This document shows, one piece after another, positions 1-5,427 of a stretch of DNA of 5,427 bases. The translations under genes were made by a program, and so were the position numbers. The notes beneath the pieces were generated by a model. It saw only the letters and a program-made list of their open reading frames with translations. It did not search any database and had not been told where the DNA came from. Numbering within the stretch: the stretch's first letter is position 1; every line of letters starts with the position of its first letter. This stretch comes from Candidatus Sericytochromatia bacterium. GTDB lineage: Bacteria > Cyanobacteriota > Sericytochromatia > UBA7694 > JACMQJ01. The stretch lies in contig JACMQJ010000617.1 of assembly GCA_014377055.1 (NCBI GenBank), positions 1-5,427 on the forward strand. The letters are read 5' to 3'.

Positions 1-1235
1 ATTGTACCAAAAATAGTCATTACTGAAATTATTTGTGATTGCAAAGTTTCTATTGTGTTATTCAAAATTAGCAAATCATCATATTCTTTTTCTTTTAGGT
101 TTAATGACTCTTTGTACATTTCTAAAGCTGTATTATTTAAGGTTTTTTCTAATTTATTTTTTAGAGCATTTATTTCATTACTAATTTTATCTGGGCTGTG
201 ATCCGAAAAATATTGGTTAAGTTGCTCAATTCTTTTTATAAAATATAAAAACTTACCTAGTAACTCTTCTACATCTCTCTCTATTTCTTCAAAAAGTATT
301 TTTGATGACGTTTCACTATTTCTAACTAAATCAATAATTCTATAGACCTCAAGTAAGCATTTACTAATAATATTTTTTAAAATATCTGAGCTTGAATTTT
401 GGATACTTTCAACAGCCAAATGAGAAATAACAGGATCAAGATAACTTTTATCTGCTTGAATTGTTCCCAAGTTAAGAGAACCATAAGGAATAAATGATGA
501 GAAAAATTTTTCAAAACTAAAGCTTTCTGAATCAATTAAACTATAAGAAATCGTATAATTATCAAAAATTTTAAATAGATTATTTAGTTCTGATGGATAC
601 ATATAAAAATTTACAATCGTTGGTAATCTACTTAAATAATCGGTTAATAATTTATAATCATGGATAGATGTTACTTGTGAAAGATATTTTACCAATTTAG
701 TTTTATTATTTGAATTATCAATAGAAGTTATTTTTATTGAGTACGAACTTAAACTTTCATTTTTATTAAATCCATGTCCACAGTTAATACAAAAATTAAG
801 TTTGGATGGTGTTGAAGCGTAGCAAGACTTACAGCTTATCCCATCTTTTATATTAATGGATAAATTCTCATCTTTTTCAAGATTGGTAATTTTGTCGAAT
901 GTAATTGTATTTGACTCAGATATTTTACCAAAAACATTAATTACATCATAAACATTATCTTTGACAGATAATGGGAATATTATCATACCTAACTTGTTAA
1001 AATTTTCTGATATTAACTCTTCTCTTACTATATTAACGCCTTCTCCAAATAAAGTTTCATAGATAATATTACCAATATTTTTATTATTACCTGTCAAAAA
1101 GATTATTTTTTCTGAAAAAATAACTTTTTCAATATCATTATTTAATTTAGTAAAAAGTTTTTTGATGATTGCTTTTAGATAATTTTCAGACTGATCAAGA
1201 CCTTGTATTTTTAAATAAAATGAGCTTTTTTCCAT
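1..1235 (-). CDS. Zinc-ribbon protein with L7/L12 C-terminal-like domain and coiled coil (3' end outside window)
   Basis: No known gene is recognised. The frame is open from an ATG at 1235-1233 to the window edge (411 codons), so the C-terminus is missing. An in-frame TAA lies directly before the ATG, which rules out a longer start; an AGGAT ribosome site sits about 13 bases upstream. Visible parts: residues 1-90 form an alternating strand/helix region; Cys135, Cys138, Cys149 and Cys152 (CxxC-x10-CxxC) form a zinc ribbon; residues 165-234 follow the strand-helix-helix-strand-helix-strand order of the ribosomal L7/L12 C-terminal domain, including the Thr before helix 2 and the Pro after it. 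The GLGLKEAK factor-binding stretch of true L12 is not kept, so this is not ribosomal L12. Residues 345-405 are charged and helical, likely a coiled coil. It is the third gene of the secretin unit, 42 bases behind the DUF456-like gene, and looks more AT-rich than the protease gene. The gene is near certain; the fold is inference and the function unknown. Confidence 0.85.
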   Translation of the reverse strand, partial: MEKSSFYLKIQGLDQSENYLKAIIKKLFTKLNNDIEKVIFSEKIIFLTGNNKNIGNIIYETLFGEGVNIVREELISENFNKLGMIIFPLSVKDNVYDVINVFGKISESNTITFDKITNLEKDENLSINIKDGISCKSCYASTPSKLNFCINCGHGFNKNESLSSYSIKITSIDNSNNKTKLVKYLSQVTSIHDYKLLTDYLSRLPTIVNFYMYPSELNNLFKIFDNYTISYSLIDSESFSFEKFFSSFIPYGSLNLGTIQADKSYLDPVISHLAVESIQNSSSDILKNIISKCLLEVYRIIDLVRNSETSSKILFEEIERDVEELLGKFLYFIKRIEQLNQYFSDHSPDKISNEINALKNKLEKTLNNTALEMYKESLNLKEKEYDDLLILNNTIETLQSQIISVMTIFGT

Positions 1236-1277
1236 TTAAAAAAAATTATCCTGATCTATATTTATGGGTTTTTAATT

Positions 1278-1823
1278 CTAAGAAAAAATAACAATTAGAT
1301 TAATCATCTGAATACCAAAAATTATCTTTGTAGCCATGCCATATAGACCAACTACAGTACCTAAGACAGATTTAGAAATTTTGCTAAAACTCTTTTGACG
1401 TGAGTATCTTATTTCACCAATTAAAGCTCCAACAACCGTTCCAAAAAGAAGTAAATCAGCAATGCTTAAAAAGCTTATAACAAATGGTAATAAAAATAAA
1501 GATATAAATAGTGAATATGTAGTTGTTCTCATACTTTCGTTAGAAACACCAAAAAACCATGTTCTCAGTGTTGCTGAATAAAAGTCAGATAAAAATCCAA
1601 GTACCAATAAGATTGACAGTAAAGACAAAACAATAGGAGCCGCTGGATTGGAAAATCCTGTTATTATGTAATGAGCTACTGCTGTCAAAAATATGACAAT
1701 CAGACCTGAAAGACGTGTATAGATAGATCGAGAGTTTTGTAAATATATTAGGCAAAATAAGCCTGACAAAAGTAATGTATACTCAGTTATATTCGTTAAG
1801 CCTATTCCTAATACAGAAGACAT
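1278..1823 (-). CDS. DUF456-like integral membrane protein
   Basis: A 181-residue, very hydrophobic protein with about five to six membrane segments (roughly 12-28, 38-56, 62-80, 102-120, 122-138, 150-180). The best family match by eye is DUF456: a small membrane protein with a central 'SDFYSATLRTWFFG' stretch and a glycine-rich GxxxGAxxGE motif (Gly128 to Glu137), followed by a short basic loop (SRQKSFSKISK) and a final Gly-rich membrane segment. DUF456 has no assigned biochemical role. The ATG at 1823-1821 lies 7 bases behind the secretin stop with only a weak ribosome site (GTAGAG), so translation is probably coupled to the secretin. The position suggests an inner-membrane partner of the secretin or simple co-expression; nothing in the sequence decides between these. 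The family call is from motif pattern only. Confidence 0.8.
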   Translation of the reverse strand: MSSVLGIGLTNITEYTLLLSGLFCLIYLQNSRSIYTRLSGLIVIFLTAVAHYIITGFSNPAAPIVLSLLSILLVLGFLSDFYSATLRTWFFGVSNESMRTTTYSLFISLFLLPFVISFLSIADLLLFGTVVGALIGEIRYSRQKSFSKISKSVLGTVVGLYGMATKIIFGIQMINLIVIFS

Positions 1824-1830
1824 ATTTACT

Positions 1831-2910
1831 CTACTTTTTTTCTAATTTAGCAGCTTCGCCAGCATAATTTTTTTCTGGATTAACAATAGCATTTTTTAGA
1901 ATGCTAGGAGTTACCAAAAATACTAACTCAGTTCTAATATTTTTAAATTCTCTTGATTTAAATAAGAAGCCAACAACTGGAATATCACCCAAAAAAGGAA
2001 TTTTTCTATCTACATATTGTTGATCATTATTTAGTAGACCAGCAATAACAATAGTTTCGTTATCTCTAATATTGAGAGTGGTTTCAGCTTTACGAGTTAT
2101 AAATGCTGGAATAACTGCTGAACCAGTACTTTGAGTTGCAACTAAAGTAACACTGTTAGCTCTATCAATAGAACTAACTTCTGGCTTTAGAGTAACAAGT
2201 ATGTTATCAGTACCTTCTATTTTAGCGGTTAATTCAAGTTTAATTCCATACTCTTTCCATTGAATATTAACTCTATCTCTTTCATAAAATACAACTGGAT
2301 ATTCACCACCAGATAAAAACTTTGCTTCTTTACCATCTAATGAAATTAGTGTTGGTTGAGCCAAAAGCTTACCCCTTCTTTCATTGACTAAAGTATCTAT
2401 TTTTGCTTCAAGGTTAGCTGTTCTAACAGGTAAACCAAACTTAAATGGAGCACTTGCAGGAGATTCTGTGAATGATAAATAATCTTGCCATTTAATACCC
2501 AAAGCACCATCATCACCATCAGTAACTTCTAAGACTCTTACTTTTGTAGAAATCTGCTCACTTCTTTTTGTATTTTGTACTTCAAGAAGAATATTGTTTG
2601 GTGGTCCACCTTTTTCTGTCCAAACAAGTATATTTGTAAGACCAGCAGCTTTTGTATTAACTAAAGCTGTTTTATTTTGTCCAGGAGGTATAACTACCTC
2701 AGCAATTGTTGGATCACCTATTACCAATGTGGTAATTCCTTCAGGAACTTGAAATGGTGCAACCTGACCAAGTGGAATAGTTAAGTTTATTTCAGTATTT
2801 GCAGCAAAAGCCTTTGTCTGATAATTAACAGAAAAAGAAGTACCTACAAAAATTGTGCTACTGAGCAAAACTTTGATCAAGTTCTTTTTTGCTTTTTTTA
2901 TATTTAACAA
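1831..2910 (-). CDS. Compact CpaC/RcpA-like secretin (type II/III secretion or Tad pilus channel)
   Basis: A 359-residue exported protein that should form an outer-membrane ring channel. A basic, hydrophobic signal peptide occupies residues 1-36 with a likely cut after AFA (34-36). Residues 42-112 match the 'pilus formation N-terminal' domain of CpaC-type secretins (GDPTIAEVVIPPG... LVNTKAAGLTNILVW). Residues 118-142 hold the pre-secretin stretch (VRVLEV...LGIKW). Residues 180-337 are the secretin core, with the FLSGGEYPVV motif (198-207) and the signature PFLGDIPVVGFLFKS (305-319). CpaC proteins usually carry a BON domain between the first two regions and are about 450 residues or more; here there is no room for one. 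There is no lipobox. The start is TTG at 2910-2908, nine bases from a strong AGAGAGG site; the nearby ATG at 2915-2913 is out of frame and stops after three codons. It is first in a unit with the DUF456-like and zinc-ribbon genes. The family is clear; the system it serves is not. Confidence 0.93.
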   Translation of the reverse strand: MLNIKKAKKNLIKVLLSSTIFVGTSFSVNYQTKAFAANTEINLTIPLGQVAPFQVPEGITTLVIGDPTIAEVVIPPGQNKTALVNTKAAGLTNILVWTEKGGPPNNILLEVQNTKRSEQISTKVRVLEVTDGDDGALGIKWQDYLSFTESPASAPFKFGLPVRTANLEAKIDTLVNERRGKLLAQPTLISLDGKEAKFLSGGEYPVVFYERDRVNIQWKEYGIKLELTAKIEGTDNILVTLKPEVSSIDRANSVTLVATQSTGSAVIPAFITRKAETTLNIRDNETIVIAGLLNNDQQYVDRKIPFLGDIPVVGFLFKSREFKNIRTELVFLVTPSILKNAIVNPEKNYAGEAAKLEKK

Positions 2911-2919
2911 ATCATTTAT

Positions 2920-2926
2920 CCTCTCT
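2920..2926 (-). promoter_or_regulatory. Ribosome binding site of the secretin gene, deciding a TTG start
   Basis: Reads AGAGAGG on the minus strand, a strong Shine-Dalgarno match. It is 9 bases from the TTG at 2910-2908 (frame of the secretin) and 4 bases from an ATG at 2915-2913, which gives only Met-Ile-Cys-stop. No ATG or GTG in the secretin frame follows this site before the signal peptide, so TTG is the start best supported. Confidence 0.7.
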
Positions 2927-2963
2927 GGAAAATAGTTTTTATTTTTTTATTTAATATTCAAGA

Positions 2964-2972
2964 ATTATATCA
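2964..2972 (-). promoter_or_regulatory. Extended -10 promoter for the secretin unit
   Basis: On the minus strand this reads TGATATAAT, an exact extended -10 (TGn-TATAAT). It begins 9 bases past the palindromic terminator of the protease gene and would give a leader of about 47 bases before the TTG start. No good -35 is present at 17-18 bases, which extended -10 promoters tolerate. It should drive the secretin, DUF456-like and zinc-ribbon genes. Found by eye in AT-rich DNA, but the full match and position make it credible. Confidence 0.55.
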
Positions 2973-2980
2973 TAAAGCTA

Positions 2981-3018
2981 AAACAAAAAGAGACCGTTTA
3001 AACGGTCTCTTTTTGTTT
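2981..3018 (-). terminator. Rho-independent terminator of the protease gene (perfect 38-bp palindrome)
   Basis: The 19-base arms 2981-2999 and 3000-3018 are exact reverse complements. The core AGAGACCG/CGGTCTCT is the only GC-rich part; the outer arms are A-rich before and T-rich after (TTTTTGTTT in the minus reading), so the U-tract is built into the stem. It lies 12 bases past the protease stop codon, where a terminator is expected. Because it is symmetrical it could also stop transcription from the other side, though no plus-strand gene is seen to need this. Confidence 0.88.
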
Positions 3019-3030
3019 AGTTAATCAAAA

Positions 3031-4347
3031 TTACTTTTTTAATCTCAATGAAGATGATAATGCTTTACCAACATTAACTCTACCCCATCCGTAATGAACG
3101 TCAAAACCTTTATCACCTAAATCATCTGCTGATTTTTCGATAATACTTCTTGTTTGAGCAGCTGTTAAGCTAGGATTTGTTGATCTAATTAATCCAGCAA
3201 GCCCAGCAACAAAAGGTGTTGCCATTGATGTTCCACTGATAGAACCATAATTCATTTGACCAATTCCGTTTTTGTATTGTGGGAAGGTTGAAAGGATATT
3301 AACACCAGGTGCTGCAACAGAAATATGCTTACCAAATTGTGAAAAACCAGCAATTTTGTCAGCTGAATCGGTTGCACCAACAGCCATAACACCAATTATA
3401 CCAGCTGGATAGCTCATGTCATCTGTACCAGCATTACCCATTGCAACTATAACCAAAACATCATTTTTAACAGCTGTAGCAACAGCATCTTCCATAGCTT
3501 TTGATGATGAAGGACCACCCAAACTCATACTTATAACTTTTGCACCATGTGTTGCAGCCCATAACATACCATCAGCAACAGCTGCATAAGTACCAGAGCC
3601 TTGTGAATTAAGAACTTTTACAGGCTGTACTCTGATATTAGGAAACATAGCAACACCAGCAACACCAATAGCATTGTTACCCATAGCAGCAGCTATACCA
3701 AAACAATGAGTACCATGACCTTGTAAATCTTTTGTTTCAGGATCTCCAGGGTATGCACTATAACCAGCAACAGCTTTATCTTTTAAATCAGGATGTGTAA
3801 CATCAGCACCCGTATCAGTTACAGCGATAATAGTATCTTGTACTTTACCTTTAGCTGCAGCCCAACCAGCAATTGAGTTAGAAATTTTGTGTGCATATTG
3901 TTGACCAAACATAGGATCATTAGGAGTATCTAAGTCAGCTCTGATTGCACTTTCAATAGGATCAGCAGGTCTGGCATCAAAAGTTTTTGGTGTTCTAATA
4001 ACTCTATTTGGTTCGCTCCATAAAACATTAGCATTACTAGATATTGCATTTGAGTTTGGAGTTGATGATGTAACAAGAACTATGTCTGAAGTATTTCCAC
4101 CAAGAGGTTTTACTGTGCTATTGCCAAAAGCATTAGTTTGTTTTGAACCTTTTTTAAATTTAACGATGAATTCTCCAGGAATTACATCACCACTTTTTAG
4201 ACCAGAATATTTATCAACTGAAAGAGCTGATATATTTGGGTCTGAAGAGTTACTGTCTAAATTTTGAGTTGCAGGTGTACTACATGCAGCAACTGAAGCT
4301 GAAAAAGCTCCTAGTGCAAGAAGTGTAAGTGATTTTTTTAAGTTCAT
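3031..4347 (-). CDS. Lipid-anchored subtilisin-family (S8) serine protease
   Basis: A 438-residue secreted serine endopeptidase of the subtilisin S8 family, closest by eye to thermitase/fervidolysin-type enzymes. A lipoprotein signal ends in the lipobox VAAC with Cys22 as the lipid-modified residue, so the mature enzyme should be membrane anchored. Residues about 55-118 look like an inhibitor-type propeptide (GEFIVKFKKG...). The catalytic domain runs from about 145 to 430: Asp178 (VTDTGAD), His211 (HGTHC), the oxyanion Asn305 (MGNAG) and the nucleophile Ser374 (GTSMATP) are all present, so it should be active. Cys215, just after the His motif, is shared with thermitase-like enzymes. The ATG at 4347-4345 has an AGGGAG site five bases upstream. 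A terminator follows the gene, and the secretin unit has its own promoter, so it is probably a single-gene unit. The substrate is unknown; maturation of surface proteins or nutrition are both possible. Confidence 0.96.
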   Translation of the reverse strand: MNLKKSLTLLALGAFSASVAACSTPATQNLDSNSSDPNISALSVDKYSGLKSGDVIPGEFIVKFKKGSKQTNAFGNSTVKPLGGNTSDIVLVTSSTPNSNAISSNANVLWSEPNRVIRTPKTFDARPADPIESAIRADLDTPNDPMFGQQYAHKISNSIAGWAAAKGKVQDTIIAVTDTGADVTHPDLKDKAVAGYSAYPGDPETKDLQGHGTHCFGIAAAMGNNAIGVAGVAMFPNIRVQPVKVLNSQGSGTYAAVADGMLWAATHGAKVISMSLGGPSSSKAMEDAVATAVKNDVLVIVAMGNAGTDDMSYPAGIIGVMAVGATDSADKIAGFSQFGKHISVAAPGVNILSTFPQYKNGIGQMNYGSISGTSMATPFVAGLAGLIRSTNPSLTAAQTRSIIEKSADDLGDKGFDVHYGWGRVNVGKALSSSLRLKK

Positions 4348-4352
4348 TGATT

Positions 4353-4358
4353 CTCCCT
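4353..4358 (-). promoter_or_regulatory. Ribosome binding site of the protease gene
   Basis: AGGGAG on the minus strand, five bases before the ATG at 4347-4345. The ATG is followed directly by a well-formed lipoprotein signal, so the start is well supported. Confidence 0.75.
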
Positions 4359-4394
4359 AACGTATATTTTAACTAAATTTTAAAAATTATATTT

Positions 4395-4424
4395 ATTATA
4401 GATAGATTAAGAATAGGATAACAT
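4395..4424 (-). promoter_or_regulatory. Possible promoter of the protease gene
   Basis: On the minus strand TATAAT (4400-4395) lies 18 bases from a weak -35 candidate ATGTTA (4424-4419). A second TATAAT occurs at 4391-4386, so the exact site is uncertain. The leader would be about 40 bases. The region between the tRNA hairpin and the protease is very AT-rich, so chance matches are likely. Confidence 0.35.
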
Positions 4425-4467
4425 GCTATTATCTTTACAAACATTTACAATATATTTAAATAAAGAC

Positions 4468-4496
4468 CAAACAAATCTATTTTGTAGATTTGTTTG
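4468..4496 (-). terminator. Hairpin terminator behind tRNA-Gln
   Basis: Arms of 12 bases (4468-4479 and 4485-4496) are exact complements around the 5-base loop 4480-4484. It starts 9 bases past the tRNA 3' end. On the minus strand it is followed by GTCTTTATTT, a broken U-tract, and the stem has few GC pairs, so it may be a modest terminator or a stabilising 3' hairpin trimmed during tRNA processing. Confidence 0.5.
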
Positions 4497-4504
4497 AATT
4501 TAAG

Positions 4505-4577
4505 CTGGGGAGGTAGGGATCGAACCTACGCAATACTGGAATCAAAACCCAGGGCCTTACCACTTGGCGACACCCCA
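4505..4577 (-). tRNA. trnQ: tRNA-Gln (anticodon UUG)
   Basis: A 73-base cloverleaf read on the minus strand. The acceptor begins TGGGGTG and pairs with CTCCCCA; the D arm is GCC...GGC; the anticodon stem CTGGG/TCCAG encloses the loop TTTTGAT with anticodon TTG (Gln); the T arm is GTAGG-TTCGATC-CCTAC; the discriminator is G. The U1-A72 pair and G73 are typical glutamine identity features. The CCA end is not encoded (CTT follows). Position 6 against 67 is a U-U mismatch in an otherwise paired acceptor stem. It stands alone between the repeat-protein and protease genes. Confidence 0.95.
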
Positions 4578-4623
4578 ATTCCGCTTTTTTGATTTACTGA
4601 TAGTATTTCTCAAAAACATATTA

Positions 4624-4653
4624 AATATAACATAACTAACTACAAAACGGCAA
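4624..4653 (-). promoter_or_regulatory. Likely promoter of tRNA-Gln
   Basis: Minus strand: -35 TTGCCG (4653-4648, four of six matches), an 18-base spacer, then TGT-TATATT (4632-4624), an extended -10 with five of six core matches. Transcription would start near 4617, giving a leader of about 40 bases before the mature tRNA, to be removed by RNase P. This is the best promoter-like pair in the 4578-4750 gap. Confidence 0.5.
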
Positions 4654-4685
4654 TATTATTTTGATTTTTTCATAGTAAATCTTTA

Positions 4686-4716
4686 TTAAGTTAGACTATT
4701 AAAACATCTAACTTAA
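4686..4716 (-). terminator. Hairpin behind the repeat-protein gene, weak terminator candidate
   Basis: Arms 4686-4695 and 4707-4716 are exact 10-base complements with an 11-base loop. It lies 35 bases past the stop codon of the repeat-protein gene, in a fitting place for a terminator, but the stem is AT-rich and no U-run follows in the minus direction (it reads TAAAGATTT). Transcript-end trimming or chance are alternatives. Confidence 0.3.
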
Positions 4717-4750
4717 CTATTATGGTTCTTTAGATACTTATTAAAGTATT

Positions 4751-5427
4751 TTATTTTTTTAAAACTAAAGTCCCATTAGCGGCACTAAGCTTTTGTTTGA
4801 GAGCATCCAAGAACTTAAGCTCATTATTATCAAATTCACTGTTCATCTTATGAGGTGCTGCAGCGTCAATTAGAGCCTTATAATCATCTGTTGTGACTTT
4901 TCCTTTAGCAGTAATTTTACTCCAAGCAGCTTTAAGGGTTGCAGGTACTTGTACATTTCCATCATTACTAGGTACTGATTGTGAAACAGGTTTAGCTGTA
5001 GCTTTTGGCTTTTGAGCTTGTGGTGCATTTAACTCAAGAACATCTGTTTTATTCTTATCAAATAAGTCTCTGATAGTCCCTAAAAATTGTAACTCTTGAT
5101 TATCAAACTCACTGTTTTTTTTATGAGGTGCAGCTGCGGTAACAAGTTGTTGATAACCTTCTTTAGTCAACTTACCATCTGCAGTAACTTTTTTCCAAGT
5201 TGCTTTTAAGGTTGTTGGCACCCCCTCATCAGGAGCTGATGTTGGAGTTGTTGTAGTTGGTGCTGTAGCTTGTGTTGGTTTTGCTATTGGAGTTGTTGCT
5301 CCAGGTTTTTGTATTTTTACACTACCACCATTTTGTTCAAGAGTTGTTTTAACTTGTTGAAGAAATGCAAGCTCTTCTTTTGATATTTCACTATCTTTAC
5401 CAGTTGGTGCGGCTGCTTTGATTAAAG
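4751..5427 (-). CDS. Repeat protein with tandem ~62-residue helical domains (5' end outside window)
   Basis: No known gene is recognised. The frame stays open from the right edge to the TAA at 4753-4751 (225 codons plus two bases, stop included), so the N-terminus is missing. The GTG at 5221-5219 is an internal valine, not a start: the frame above it encodes the same repeat and linker pattern. The visible protein has one partial and two full copies of a domain of the form VPxTLKAxWxKxTAxGKxT...Y..L(I/V).AAAPHKxNSEFDNxELxFL, at a spacing of about 91-93 residues. Linkers are rich in Pro, Thr and Ala (for example PTQATAPTTTTPTSAP), as in secreted or surface proteins. Each copy has two helix-turn-helix halves (around xDGKLT or xKGKVT, and NSEFDNxE) that recall a degenerate EF-hand pair, but the usual calcium-binding acids are missing. 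It ends LVLKK. Export and function cannot be judged without the N-terminus. Confidence 0.85.
   Translation of the reverse strand, partial: LIKAAAPTGKDSEISKEELAFLQQVKTTLEQNGGSVKIQKPGATTPIAKPTQATAPTTTTPTSAPDEGVPTTLKATWKKVTADGKLTKEGYQQLVTAAAPHKKNSEFDNQELQFLGTIRDLFDKNKTDVLELNAPQAQKPKATAKPVSQSVPSNDGNVQVPATLKAAWSKITAKGKVTTDDYKALIDAAAPHKMNSEFDNNELKFLDALKQKLSAANGTLVLKK
4754..4948 (-). repeat. Repeat-protein domain copy C (last)
   Basis: Encodes VPATLKAAW... through LVLKK at the C-terminus. It aligns with copy B without gaps through the AAAPHKxNSEFDNxELxFL core, and parts match at DNA level with a 273-base offset (4830 onward against 5103 onward), which suggests in-gene duplication. Confidence 0.85.
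5030..5221 (-). repeat. Repeat-protein domain copy B
   Basis: Encodes VPTTLKATWKK... to VLEL. Same length and core as copy C. A linker of about 27 residues (NAPQAQKPKATAKP...) joins it to copy C. Confidence 0.85.
5306..5425 (-). repeat. Repeat-protein domain copy A (partial at window edge)
   Basis: Encodes LIKAAAPTGKDSEISKEELAFL and the following helix. It is more divergent than copies B and C: HKxNSEFDN is replaced by TGKDSEISK, which is closer to a real EF-hand-like loop. Its first half lies beyond base 5427, and more copies may exist there. Confidence 0.75.

Noticed and set aside
530..735. Ribosomal protein L7/L12 gene
   Set aside because: Only one domain resembles L12; the factor-binding motif is absent and the rest of the protein is a zinc ribbon and coiled coil.
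2904..2915. ATG at 2915-2913 as the secretin start
   Set aside because: It is out of frame with the secretin and reaches a stop after three codons; TTG at 2910-2908 fits the frame and the ribosome-site spacing.
4082..4267. 61-codon open frame on the plus strand
   Set aside because: It lies wholly inside the protease gene on the opposite strand and has no ribosome site or recognisable domain; the protease reading is certain.
4838..4880. Canonical calcium-binding EF-hand in repeat copy C
   Set aside because: The loop lacks acidic residues at positions 1 and 3, so only a fold-level resemblance is kept as a finding.
5219..5221. GTG as the start of the repeat-protein gene
   Set aside because: The same frame stays open to the window edge and encodes another repeat copy and linker, so the GTG is an internal valine and the gene is truncated by the window.
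4754..5425. CRISPR-like or mobile repeats
   Set aside because: The repeated DNA is in frame, diverged and encodes protein domains at a spacing of about 273 bases; there are no short identical repeats with unique spacers and no transposon ends.

Overview
The window is AT-rich bacterial DNA in which every recognised gene lies on the minus strand, so transcription runs from high to low coordinates. A lipoprotein signal with a clean lipobox and an outer-membrane secretin point to a diderm (Gram-negative type) bacterium. The tRNA-Gln does not encode its CCA end, and its 5' half resembles cyanobacterial/plastid tRNA-Gln. A cyanobacteria-related candidate lineage (Melainabacteria/Sericytochromatia type) is therefore possible, but this is a weak guess and the sequence does not fix the taxonomy.

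Layout in transcription order (right to left): (1) 5427-4751, the C-terminal part of a repeat protein with two complete copies and one partial copy of a roughly 62-residue helical domain joined by Pro/Thr/Ala-rich linkers; its start lies outside the window. (2) 4577-4505, tRNA-Gln(UUG), with its own likely promoter (4653-4624) and a hairpin terminator behind it. (3) 4347-3031, a lipid-anchored subtilisin-family (S8) protease with a complete catalytic set, closed by a symmetrical 38-bp palindromic terminator (2981-3018). (4) A new transcription unit that starts at an extended -10 promoter (2964-2972) right behind that terminator. It encodes a compact CpaC-like secretin (2910-1831, TTG start), a DUF456-like membrane protein (1823-1278) and a protein of unknown function (1235 to beyond base 1) with a four-cysteine zinc ribbon, a domain that reads like the C-terminal domain of ribosomal protein L7/L12, and a coiled coil.

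How they might work together: the three genes of the last unit are closely spaced (7 and 42 bases) and probably co-transcribed, suggesting a link between an outer-membrane channel, an inner-membrane protein and an L12-like zinc-ribbon protein. No ATPase, pilin or other Tad/type II secretion gene is visible, so the secretin's system cannot be named. The protease and repeat protein look like separate units.

No stretch longer than 300 bases lacks a gene; the longest gaps are 4578-4750, 4348-4504 and 2911-3030. I saw no CRISPR array, insertion sequence, riboswitch or origin. The most unusual items are the zinc-ribbon/L12-like protein, the short secretin with its odd start region, and the repeat protein.
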